From CAZXCQ01 sp964639275 (GTDB lineage: Bacteria > Desulfobacterota > DSM-4660 > Desulfatiglandales > Desulfatiglandaceae), in contig CAZXCQ010000136.1 in the NCBI GenBank assembly GCA_964639275.1, forward strand, positions 1-16,356: a stretch of DNA of 16,356 nt. Direction: 5' to 3'. The notes beneath the pieces were generated by a model. That model ran no database searches. It was given only the letters and a program-made list of their open reading frames with translations, and had not been told where the DNA came from. The translations under genes and the position numbers were made by a program. Positions 1-7,015 of the stretch are shown here, piece by piece (within the stretch, counting starts at the first letter, position 1; each line of letters opens with the position of its first letter).

Positions 1-1109
1 CGGGATATCTCCGAAGAGGTCCCTGCGATCTGGAGGTACTTGGCATCGCCATAGCCCTGTGCTGCCGGACTACCCATGACATAGCCGTGTCCACCCAGAA
101 TCTGAAGGGCGTTGCTGGAGACCTCTTCGGCCGACTCAGCGCAAAAGACCTTGGCACAATGGGTGAGAAGGCCTGCCTCGTTGTCTCCTGATTCCCACAT
201 CCAGGCGGCCCGGTAGGCCAACAGCTGGGCGGTCTGAAACAAGGTCAACATCTCAGCCAGCTTGAAACTGATCTCCTGATAGGCGATGATGGGCTTGCCA
301 CCGCTTACATGACTCTTGGCGTAGTTAGAGGCCGCATCAAAGGCCCTCTTCATCAGACCGAGGCCCGCCGGAGTCAGAATCTGGTCCTCCCACAAACGGA
401 TCTCTTTGAGCACCCGTTTTTCGCCAAAGGGGCCAATAACATATCTGGCCTTGAGCGGGGAGTTTTCAAGGGTAACTGTAGAGGCGGTTAAACCCCTGTA
501 TCCAAGTGTGGAGAGCCTCTCTCCAACGCAAAGGCCCTGGTTCTCTATTTGTATCAAAAAGAAGGCGATGCCGTCTTGATCTTGCCCAGCCATCTTTCCG
601 GCAACGGCGATCCAGTCCGAGATGGGGGCATTGACCACATGGCCCTTTGAGCCGGAGACCCGGAAACCTTCACCATCTGGGACAGCAGTGCTATTCAGGG
701 GGTTATTGTCCATACTCGTGGTGGCCTCGGATAAGGCCACGGTTCCAATTAGCCCCCCTTCCCTTAAGGAAGGTAGGATTTCGGACCTATGATCCGGGGT
801 GCCGTGAAGGGATACCAGCCGTCCAAAAAGCCTGGTGCTCGTCTCCACCGATAGATAGATGGAGGGAGAGATGGCGGCCAGGGTTTCTTGGGCGAGGGTC
901 AGGGGAACGCTGTTTCTTCCCTCATCACCCAGGCCAAGGGTGAGATAGTCGGTTTGGGCAAGGGCCTTTAGGACCATGAGGGTGACACCCCGGATATCGT
1001 CAACCTGTCCTTTTCCCAGCCGGCCCACAGCGGCCTCGGTATCTGGGTCAAACAACCCCTTGATTTCTTTGCAAAGGGTCTTTTCTGTCTCGTAAAGATC
1101 AAAATTCAT
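1..1109 (-). CDS. acyl-CoA dehydrogenase family protein, 3' end cut off by window edge
   Basis: The reverse strand is open from an ATG at 1107-1109 to base 1, giving 369 codons without a stop. The C-terminal half is clearly an acyl-CoA dehydrogenase, a flavoprotein family that oxidises acyl-CoA at the alpha-beta bond and passes electrons to ETF. It has the family's ILGGHGYVMG-like segment (residues 337-346) and ends in IAGTSSEIS where the family carries xEGTxxI or GAGTSEV. The usual catalytic Glu of that last motif is Ala here. Glu241 (in WEDQILTPAG) aligns by position with the Glu254 base of isovaleryl-CoA dehydrogenase, so a base may still be present. The FAD-contact motif, normally LTEPxAGSD, is divergent (ALSEATTSMD, 125-134). 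The start lies 2 nt after the stop of the upstream dehydrogenase, so the two are probably co-transcribed and translationally coupled. Substrate unknown. Confidence 0.88.
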   Translation of the reverse strand, partial: MNFDLYETEKTLCKEIKGLFDPDTEAAVGRLGKGQVDDIRGVTLMVLKALAQTDYLTLGLGDEGRNSVPLTLAQETLAAISPSIYLSVETSTRLFGRLVSLHGTPDHRSEILPSLREGGLIGTVALSEATTSMDNNPLNSTAVPDGEGFRVSGSKGHVVNAPISDWIAVAGKMAGQDQDGIAFFLIQIENQGLCVGERLSTLGYRGLTASTVTLENSPLKARYVIGPFGEKRVLKEIRLWEDQILTPAGLGLMKRAFDAASNYAKSHVSGGKPIIAYQEISFKLAEMLTLFQTAQLLAYRAAWMWESGDNEAGLLTHCAKVFCAESAEEVSSNALQILGGHGYVMGSPAAQGYGDAKYLQIAGTSSEIS

Positions 1110-1111
1110 TG

Positions 1112-2254
1112 CTAAATCAGCTTTGAGATAATCCTTTTTGTAATCTCGGATGTGCCCCCGCCTATTGGGGCAAGCCTGCTGTCCCTGAAGTTTCGCTCCA
1201 CGTCATATTCGTGGCAGTATCCATACCCCCCGTGCAGTGTGACGGCATCATTGGCAGGGCCGAGGCTCCAGTCGCCGATAAAGAGCTTGGCGACGGCCGC
1301 CTCCAGGTGGTTGAGGGGTCTCCCCTGGTCCTTGCACCAGGCAATGCGATAGATCAAAGACCTGGCCGCTTCTATAAAGATCTTGATGTCTGCCAGCTTG
1401 TGTTTGATGGCCTGGTATTCTGAGATGGGCCGGCCAAACTGATAACGTTCCCTGGCATATCCAAGGCACCTTTTTAGGGCATAGATCATCCCGCCCACAA
1501 AAGGGGCCATAATGGTGCTGCGATCCCATTCCACTGTCTGCATGGCCATATTAAAGCCTGCCCCTTCCCGGCCCAGCAGATTTTCCGCAGGGATTTCGCA
1601 GTTCTCGAAAATCAGTTCCGAGGTGGGGGAGCTTCTGACCCCCATTTTCAGGATATTTTTACCGGGTGAAAACCCCGGGGTCCCCTTCTCGATAATAAAG
1701 GCGGAGATCCCGGAGTGTTTGAGGTCCTTTTCTGTCTTGGCATAAACAACGGCCACATCGGCGATGGGGCCGTTGGTGATAAACATCTTGTTCCCGTTCA
1801 GGACGTATCGATCGCCCCGCCTTTGGGCACGGGTGGTTATGGAGGCCACATCTGAGCCCGCACCCGGCTCGGTGAGGCCCATGCAACCGATCCATTCACC
1901 CGAGGCGAGTTTGGGGACATAGGTTTCTCGTTGGGCATCTGTCCCGTGGGTAAAGATGGTATCTGCGCAGAGAAAGGTGTGCGCACCGTAGGATAGGGTA
2001 AGGCCCCCGTCAACCCCTGCCTCGCCCAGGGATTCGCCTGCCAGGGTTGAGGTCACGACGTCAGCATTGCTTCCCCCCAAACTTTCCGGAAGATGGAGCC
2101 CCAGGATACCGAATTCCCCCAGCTTTCGGAATGATTGAAAATCAAATTCTCCCTTTAGATCGTGTTCTTGTGACCTCGGAACGATCTCATTTGTGGCAAA
2201 GCGGATGATCTGTTCTCTAAACATCATCTGCTCTTCCGAAAAAGAAAACTCCAT
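1112..2254 (-). CDS. acyl-CoA dehydrogenase
   Basis: This 380-residue protein has normal length for the soluble acyl-CoA dehydrogenases of beta-oxidation or amino-acid/aromatic acyl-CoA breakdown, which are FAD-dependent and donate electrons to ETF. It shows the N-terminal helical domain with EEQMMFREQI, the FAD/substrate motif GLTEPGAGSD (126-135), the ITNG segment (159-162), the GYARERYQFGRPI helix (265-277), HGGYGY (341-346) and the C-terminal IGGGTSEI (364-371). The last motif has Gly at the Glu376-type catalytic position. Asp244 in VEWDRS falls on the alternative base position used by isovaleryl-CoA dehydrogenase (Glu254), so it is the candidate base; that alignment was made by eye. The ATG at 2252-2254 is preceded by an AAGGGGGG Shine-Dalgarno stretch. 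It is the first gene of the minus-strand pair and shares the divergent upstream region with the glycan genes. Substrate cannot be deduced. Confidence 0.93.
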   Translation of the reverse strand: MEFSFSEEQMMFREQIIRFATNEIVPRSQEHDLKGEFDFQSFRKLGEFGILGLHLPESLGGSNADVVTSTLAGESLGEAGVDGGLTLSYGAHTFLCADTIFTHGTDAQRETYVPKLASGEWIGCMGLTEPGAGSDVASITTRAQRRGDRYVLNGNKMFITNGPIADVAVVYAKTEKDLKHSGISAFIIEKGTPGFSPGKNILKMGVRSSPTSELIFENCEIPAENLLGREGAGFNMAMQTVEWDRSTIMAPFVGGMIYALKRCLGYARERYQFGRPISEYQAIKHKLADIKIFIEAARSLIYRIAWCKDQGRPLNHLEAAVAKLFIGDWSLGPANDAVTLHGGYGYCHEYDVERNFRDSRLAPIGGGTSEITKRIISKLI

Positions 2255-2292
2255 AATCCCCCCTTGGCAGTACCCCTTTGTCCGGCCCGTGC

Positions 2293-2322
2293 GAAGACCC
2301 TGTTCGGTGAACCGGGGTCTTC
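2293..2322 (-). promoter_or_regulatory. stem-loop in the 5' leader of the acyl-CoA dehydrogenase operon
   Basis: GAAGACCC (2293-2300) is exactly complementary to GGGTCTTC (2315-2322), an 8-bp stem. An inner stem GTTC/GAAC (2302-2305 with 2309-2312) closes a 3-nt loop. No T-run follows on either strand, so it is not an intrinsic terminator. It lies between the candidate minus-strand promoter and the dehydrogenase ATG, near the predicted 5' end of the mRNA. It could stabilise the 5' end or be a regulator site. Function is inferred only. Confidence 0.5.
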
Positions 2323-2332
2323 AATCAAAGGT

Positions 2333-2362
2333 CCAATAGACCAAAATCGGTTGACTTGTCAA
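2333..2362 (-). promoter_or_regulatory. candidate promoter of the acyl-CoA dehydrogenase operon with a palindrome over the -35 box
   Basis: Read on the minus strand, TTGACA (2357-2362) is followed after 18 bp by TATTGG (2333-2338). The -35 box is perfect and the -10 box is weak, matching only at its first three bases. The -35 hexamer is half of a perfect short palindrome, TTGACTTGTCAA (2351-2362), which is a possible operator for an acyl-CoA-responsive repressor. The operator role is inference. Confidence 0.35.
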
Positions 2363-2435
2363 TCAATTGTTGTTCGTTGGAGTCCGAGACTTCCTGGGAT
2401 AGCCATTTGTTGCAGATGAGTACCCCTTTGCTCCG

Positions 2436-2456
2436 ACGGGTCACCGGTAGACCCGT
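2436..2456. repeat. 7-bp inverted repeat / hairpin in the divergent intergenic region
   Basis: ACGGGTC (2436-2442) and GACCCGT (2450-2456) are perfect reverse complements around a 7-nt loop, ACCGGTA. No T-run follows on either strand. It lies upstream of the plus-strand promoter and so may be a protein-binding site rather than a terminator. Confidence 0.4.
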
Positions 2457-2501
2457 TAAAGCCATGTCAAGGACATCTCGGCCTGAGCTGTTCCTTCCAT
2501 A

Positions 2502-2568
2502 CCCAGCTGGGAAAAGGGTGCTCCCCCCGGAGATAATGGACCTCCTTTGAACTTGACACCCAACTGGG
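2502..2568. repeat. paired palindromes CCCAGCTGGG and CCCAACTGGG, candidate operators
   Basis: CCCAGCTGGG (2502-2511) is a perfect 10-bp palindrome. A one-mismatch copy, CCCAACTGGG, lies at 2559-2568; both are preceded by A, giving ACCCARCTGGG. The second copy sits wholly inside the -35/-10 spacer of the candidate promoter at 2553-2582, the classic position for a repressor site. Operator function is inference. Confidence 0.45.
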
Positions 2569-2582
2569 GGCCTTCTTATACT
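2553..2582 (+). promoter_or_regulatory. sigma-70-type promoter for the glycan cluster
   Basis: TTGACA (2553-2558) and TATACT (2577-2582) are separated by 18 bp, a full -35 match and a 5-of-6 -10 match. Transcription would start near 2589, about 25-40 nt ahead of the first glycosyltransferase. This is the best promoter-like sequence in the window. The spacer holds one copy of the CCCARCTGGG palindrome. Confidence 0.65.
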
Positions 2583-2613
2583 CCCTCTAAATTATGAATT
2601 CTCGTAACTATTT

Positions 2614-4278
2614 ATGTCTGACCCTGCCATGCACCGTATCAAAAAAGGTACAATCCTCGTGTCTGCCGCCATCCTGATCGCCGGCGTGCTTGCCTTCCAC
2701 GGTCTGACAAACCACCTGTTCTGGGATGACGAAGCGAGCACCGCCATCTTTGGGCGCAACCTGTTGAAGACCGGCAAGCTGACTGCCTGGGATGGGCACA
2801 ACCTGATCGGGTACCGCGGTGGTGCCGAGCTGGATGAAAACCTGATTAATGTCTACATGCCGCCAATGCAGTATTATGTTGCGGCGGCCGGGCTTTATCT
2901 GTTCGGTGAATCGACCTTTGGGGGGCGAGTCCTCTTTGTCATCGCAGGGCTTGCCGGGATCGCCCTTCTGGCAGTATTTATGCGGCACCTTGCTCCATAC
3001 GGGTTTCCATGGTGGTTGCCCCCCTTATTGCTTGCGGCAACGCCAGCTTATCTCCTGTATATCCGAAACTGCCGTTATTACTCCTTAGGTGTGCTGTTCA
3101 CCCTGGCCGTGCTTGCGGCATCAACCAGCTCGCTTGATACCCGCCGTTCCTGGATCATCGGTTGGGTTATCGGGCTGGGATCAACGGCCGCATTGATCTT
3201 TACCCACTACATCAACGCCGCCGCAGTGATTGCCTTTCTACCTGTATTGCTGCTGTGGCCTCGTTTTAGGACCCGCAGGCACCTGGGGCTGTTGGGTGGG
3301 ATCTATGGGGTGGCAGCGCTTTGCGGGGTATGGATCTATTTGAAGGCCAACCCGCTGGCCGCCGAAGTTGCCTACAGGGATCCCACCCCGGCCTTTGAAC
3401 GCTTTCTAACCTTGCTGTGGTGGCACGCCAAAGGGCTGGCGACCTTTGAGTTCCTGCCGGTGCTGCTGATCCCAGCCTTTACACTGCCATTTCTCTTTAG
3501 ACGGTTGTCTGATTTACGTCCCCTGGCCGCTGGCGGGGCCGCCCTTGTGGGGATGATCGCCATAAGCTGTGTGATTACTGCCCTGTTCAGCCCCCAGTCG
3601 CTCCCCGGGGCTGACCTTCCCGACATGCGGTATCAAGTCCCCTTGATTGCAATCGGTGCCGGGATCGGTGGTATCGGGGTTTTCATTTTGTGGCGGGCGC
3701 TCAGACCGCTCGGGGTTATTGGAGTCGCGATACTCCTCTTCTCGAATATCTTCCACCTGGGATTTTTTGGCGAGCGCTCCGGTCTGTTGCGCCCACGCGC
3801 GGTCTCCTGCACCCTCTGCCAGTACGTTTGGGAGAATATGAATGATTACACAACCGGCACCGAGATGGTGGTCAAACGACTTGGGCAGATCCCGGATGGG
3901 AGTATCGTACTTGTTGCTCCGACCTCCATGGCCTATGCCCCCATGTTCTATTTGCCAAATCTGCGGTACGCCGGCCAGCTCAGCAAGAAGGAGATCCGGT
4001 CTGCCATGGCGTCTTTACTCCCGGACTATCTGTTTGTCGAGACTGCCAGGCTCGATCTCGCCCTGATTCGGGGTCATCCGCCGGCAATAAATGAAGGTCC
4101 GCTCAATGTTGCCTCCGGAAACAAGATCTATTACATGGGGAGACTCAAAGTAATCGACGACTTCCCCATGTTCCACGAAGACCGTTCCCGGCCCGAGATC
4201 CCATGGCACTCGTTTTCGCCCATGGAATTTGAAGGTGTTCCAGGCCAGGGTCTTTTCCTGGCAGAGGTGAATCGGTAA
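2614..4278 (+). CDS. PMT_2 / GT39-type integral membrane glycosyltransferase
   Basis: The 554-residue polytopic protein has the hallmarks of GT-C enzymes of the ArnT/PMT type, which transfer a sugar from a polyprenyl-phosphate donor on the extracytoplasmic face of the inner membrane. After an N-terminal membrane helix comes an acidic first-loop motif, FWDDEAS (residues 36-42), in the catalytic-Asp position of the family. Further on are ENLINVYMPPMQYY and NCRYYSLGVLF, resembling the family's E..PPxYY and aRYYSL segments. Many hydrophobic segments follow to about residue 370, then a soluble C-terminal region. No clear Shine-Dalgarno precedes either the ATG at 2614 or the in-frame ATG at 2629, so the start is uncertain; the second gives a more typical short positively charged N-terminus. 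It is the first gene after the promoter at 2553-2582. Donor and acceptor unknown. Confidence 0.85.
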   Translation: MSDPAMHRIKKGTILVSAAILIAGVLAFHGLTNHLFWDDEASTAIFGRNLLKTGKLTAWDGHNLIGYRGGAELDENLINVYMPPMQYYVAAAGLYLFGESTFGGRVLFVIAGLAGIALLAVFMRHLAPYGFPWWLPPLLLAATPAYLLYIRNCRYYSLGVLFTLAVLAASTSSLDTRRSWIIGWVIGLGSTAALIFTHYINAAAVIAFLPVLLLWPRFRTRRHLGLLGGIYGVAALCGVWIYLKANPLAAEVAYRDPTPAFERFLTLLWWHAKGLATFEFLPVLLIPAFTLPFLFRRLSDLRPLAAGGAALVGMIAISCVITALFSPQSLPGADLPDMRYQVPLIAIGAGIGGIGVFILWRALRPLGVIGVAILLFSNIFHLGFFGERSGLLRPRAVSCTLCQYVWENMNDYTTGTEMVVKRLGQIPDGSIVLVAPTSMAYAPMFYLPNLRYAGQLSKKEIRSAMASLLPDYLFVETARLDLALIRGHPPAINEGPLNVASGNKIYYMGRLKVIDDFPMFHEDRSRPEIPWHSFSPMEFEGVPGQGLFLAEVNR

Positions 4279-4494
4279 GACAGGGGGGAGGGCCATAGAG
4301 ACCGGTTTTGATTTGCTCCTATTTTTCGCGCGCCATCCCGGGAGACGATGCATGGTGTTGATGGGGGCGCGTTGTGTGGCGGTGGGTCCAAGGGGATAGG
4401 TTTTCTCTTGAAGCGTTTTTTGCGGTCACATCCTTACGTATCCCGGCATATCGGTCCGGGTTAGAGGTCAGGGTCCTTTTTCTGAAAGGAGATC

Positions 4495-6867
4495 ATGTCA
4501 GAGCACGGAACAGCGCAACCTGACCGTAAGCCAAAGACAGACAAGACCTGGGGATTGGGGAGGGGGTTTTCCCTTGTCATAGCTCCATGTATCCTCATCT
4601 CTATTGTTATGGTTTTTTTTGGTGACGTGCTCTTTTTTTCAGGTCAAAGAGTGCTCTCTAAAGAGGGAACGGACCTCTTTTCCCAATTCCTCCCTATCAG
4701 AGAATTTGGATTTAACGAGCTTCGGAAGGGAAATCTTGCACTCTGGAACCCTTACATCTTCTCAGGTACGCCTTTCTTTGCGGGGTTTCAGCCAGCCCTC
4801 CTCTATCCGTTGAATCTTATATATCTGTTCCTACCCCTGGCAAAGGCCATCAATGTGGGGATCGCCTTGCATGTATTTCTGGCTGGCTTATCCATGTATT
4901 TCTGGACGGCTTATCGGGGGCTTCATCCATGTGCCAGTCTTTTTTCAGCCATTTTGTTTATGTTCTGCGGTCCATTTTTTCTCCACATCTACCCCGGGCA
5001 CTTGTCCAATCTCTCCGGCATGGTCTGGGCCCCACTGGTCTTTTTGGCCGTGGATGGACTGGTAGACAGAGGGTCTTTCGGATGGTGTCTCTTTGGGATG
5101 TTTGTGGTCACCATGCAATTGCTGGCGGGACACCCGCAATATGTGTTCTATACCGGGGTGGCCGGGATGATCTACGCTGGGCTCTTGATGGTAAATCACC
5201 CAAAAAGGATCAAGATTGGCCTCGGATTTCTGGGTATCTATGGGGGCGCTGCGGCCTTGAGCGCTGTGCAACTCATTCCCGGAATCCAGGCGGCGTCTGA
5301 GAGCGTGCGTGGCACGGGTTTGCCCTATGAATTTGCGGCCATGTTTTCTCTTCCGCCCGAAAACCTGATCGGTTTGCTGTCCCCCGGCTTTTTTGGGGAT
5401 GCGGAATCTGTTCAATACTGGGGCCGGTGTAATTTCTGGGAGATGTCACTCTTTATCAGCGTTACCGGGTTGGCGCTTTCTATCGTGGGTGCCACATCCG
5501 GAGAGCGAAGTGTGCGGCGTTTTTCCGTAATCATGGTAGCAGTCTTGTTGGTTCTTGCACTGGGTTCACACACGCCATTATTTCGGATTCTCTATCATTT
5601 CGTTCCCGGGTTTAACAAGTTTCGTGGCAGCTCGAAATTCATGTTCTTTGTGTCGGTCTATCTTATCATGTTGGCAGGGATTGGTTTTGACGCCTTGCTC
5701 AGGAAGGGTCGGGGGCATCGGCGCGTGATCCTCTTTTCATTTATGATGGCCTTGATACTTGCTGTCCTGGCAATCGCCATATGGCACTCTGCGGTCCACG
5801 GAGGGCCGAAAGGGTTCTGGGCAAGGGCTCTTTGGGCAGTGCAAGAGACCGGTGAGAGCTATTTGCCAAAAGAGACCTATCTGTCTCAAGCATTTATCAG
5901 AGACTCGGGTCTTTTTGCCTCCAGGGGTCTGCTGATTTCTTCGGGAACATGTATCTTGTTGGCGTCGATCTTCTTTATCATGAGATCCTGGCGGAAGGCC
6001 GTGTACCTCCTTGCCCTCTTGGCAATCGGAGAGATACTATATTTTGCAAAGGGGTTTCGTCCAACGTCTGATCTCCAATTTACCCGGGTGCCCCAAATCA
6101 TTCAGCTGGCGTCGAAAAACAAGAAAAATGATCGCATACTAAATGTTGTCAATGCGAACAGCACCATGTCTGAAAAAATAGGTAATATCTGGGGAAATGA
6201 CCCGGGTGTCCTCAGACGATATGCGCAGTTTATGACATATTCTCAAGGCGGCAATCCGGACAAGGCGATTCACTATGTCCACTTTTCCCGGCCTCATCGG
6301 TGGTATAAGATGTTACGATGTCGGTATATCGTGGGATATAGCAATGGCGAGACCAGAATTCTGGAGTTCAAAGACACCCTCCCGGTTGCCATCCTGATTG
6401 ACCAGTATCGCCTTGTCCCGGATAAGGATCGCATCTTTGAAGAGATGGAGAATCCGGCATTTGATCCCCGAAAGACGGTCATGCTGGAGACAGCCCCCGA
6501 TCCTGAACCGGTGAAGTCAAAGGACAAAGGCTTTGTGAAGATAACAAATGCCTCAACCGATCACCTGATTGTTGAGGCAGAGCTTTCCAGCCCAAAGATC
6601 TTGCTTATTACGGATGCCTTTAGCCGCGGATGGCGGGTGCGACCCCTCACAAAAGGCGCTCAAGAGAGCTACCAGGTTATGCCGGCAAACTATATCCTGA
6701 GGGCTATTCCACTCAAATCGGGCCAACACCGATTTGTCCTTGAATATTCCCCCCTGGCCTTTCGGGTGGGAAAATGGATTTCCCTTTGTTCTGTGGGGGT
6801 CTATATGGTTTTGATCGCGTGGTATTTTCTGCGGCGTTCTCATCGCCGAACCCTTCCTCATCAATGA
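4495..6867 (+). CDS. YfhO-family integral membrane protein (predicted GT-C glycosyltransferase), copy A
   Basis: This 790-residue membrane protein matches the YfhO family by its N-terminal half: an extracytoplasmic loop SKEGTDLFSQF (55-65), ALWNPYIFSGTPF (82-94), ALLYP and a GHPQYVFYTG segment. About a dozen hydrophobic stretches run to roughly residue 520. A soluble C-terminal domain follows, with ITDAFSRGWRVRP and ANYILRAIPL as in other YfhO proteins, then one last membrane helix. In Bacillus, YfhO works with the GT2 enzyme CsbB in glycosylating lipoteichoic acid; by analogy this would be an extracytoplasmic transferase using lipid-linked sugar. AAAGGAG (4485-4491) supports the ATG. It lies 216 bp after the PMT_2 gene; that gap has GC-rich complementary stretches but nothing I can call. 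T8 (4613-4620) and T7 (4633-4639) tracts occur near the start. Confidence 0.87.
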   Translation: MSEHGTAQPDRKPKTDKTWGLGRGFSLVIAPCILISIVMVFFGDVLFFSGQRVLSKEGTDLFSQFLPIREFGFNELRKGNLALWNPYIFSGTPFFAGFQPALLYPLNLIYLFLPLAKAINVGIALHVFLAGLSMYFWTAYRGLHPCASLFSAILFMFCGPFFLHIYPGHLSNLSGMVWAPLVFLAVDGLVDRGSFGWCLFGMFVVTMQLLAGHPQYVFYTGVAGMIYAGLLMVNHPKRIKIGLGFLGIYGGAAALSAVQLIPGIQAASESVRGTGLPYEFAAMFSLPPENLIGLLSPGFFGDAESVQYWGRCNFWEMSLFISVTGLALSIVGATSGERSVRRFSVIMVAVLLVLALGSHTPLFRILYHFVPGFNKFRGSSKFMFFVSVYLIMLAGIGFDALLRKGRGHRRVILFSFMMALILAVLAIAIWHSAVHGGPKGFWARALWAVQETGESYLPKETYLSQAFIRDSGLFASRGLLISSGTCILLASIFFIMRSWRKAVYLLALLAIGEILYFAKGFRPTSDLQFTRVPQIIQLASKNKKNDRILNVVNANSTMSEKIGNIWGNDPGVLRRYAQFMTYSQGGNPDKAIHYVHFSRPHRWYKMLRCRYIVGYSNGETRILEFKDTLPVAILIDQYRLVPDKDRIFEEMENPAFDPRKTVMLETAPDPEPVKSKDKGFVKITNASTDHLIVEAELSSPKILLITDAFSRGWRVRPLTKGAQESYQVMPANYILRAIPLKSGQHRFVLEYSPLAFRVGKWISLCSVGVYMVLIAWYFLRRSHRRTLPHQ

Positions 6868-7007
6868 TCGAACGTAACATCTCGATCTTTTTTGTTGAGG
6901 GGGCCTTGGCCATGAGGGATGCCTCTGGAAAGGATTCGATTCGGATAGGTGAATTCAAAGAAACGGCTGGCATAACCCTATTTCTGAACCAGAGGGCGCG
7001 ACTTTGA
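6864..7007 (+). CDS. possible 47-residue small ORF between the two yfhO genes
   Basis: An ATG at 6864 overlaps the TGA of yfhO copy A in an ATGA arrangement. The frame stays open through the whole gap to a TGA at 7005-7007, which overlaps the Shine-Dalgarno site of copy B. The predicted product is short and charged, begins MIERNISIFF, and resembles nothing I know. There is no Shine-Dalgarno, so expression would depend on coupling to the upstream stop. It may equally be non-coding spacer left by the gene duplication. Confidence 0.2.
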   Translation: MIERNISIFFVEGALAMRDASGKDSIRIGEFKETAGITLFLNQRARL

Positions 7008-7010
7008 GGT
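7005..7010 (+). promoter_or_regulatory. Shine-Dalgarno site deciding the start of yfhO copy B
   Basis: GAGGTG at 7005-7010 lies 5 nt before an in-frame GTG at 7016. The only upstream in-frame alternative, TTG at 7004, overlaps this site and has only a weaker purine run ahead of it. The GTG is therefore the better start, and translation probably begins four codons inside the longest open frame. Confidence 0.65.
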
Positions 7011-7015
7011 GCCTG

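Larger units (their letters stand above)
2269..2430. repeat. 12-bp direct repeat AGTACCCCTTTG, two copies
   Basis: AGTACCCCTTTG occurs at 2269-2280 and again at 2419-2430, exactly 150 bp apart. Each copy is followed by a similar TCCG-containing tail. Only two copies are seen, both in the intergenic region. Function unknown; chance similarity is possible. Confidence 0.4.

Noticed and set aside
309..943. Plus-strand ORFs of 60 and 98 codons opposite the first acyl-CoA dehydrogenase
   Set aside because: The minus-strand frame is continuous and clearly an acyl-CoA dehydrogenase through this stretch, so these are shadows.
2541..2548. CCTCCTTT, identical to the 16S rRNA anti-Shine-Dalgarno core; on the minus strand a perfect AAAGGAGG
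   Set aside because: No start codon lies at a suitable distance on the minus strand, and an 8-base match in this purine/pyrimidine-biased gap can be chance.
2356..2550. 64-codon ORF in the divergent intergenic region
   Set aside because: No Shine-Dalgarno, no recognisable features, and it crosses palindromes and the hairpin; likely chance.
4328..4371. Complementary GC-rich pair CGCGCC / GGCGCG in the gap between the first PMT_2 gene and yfhO copy A
   Set aside because: Only 6 bp with a loop over 30 nt and no T-run; too weak to call a terminator or structured RNA.
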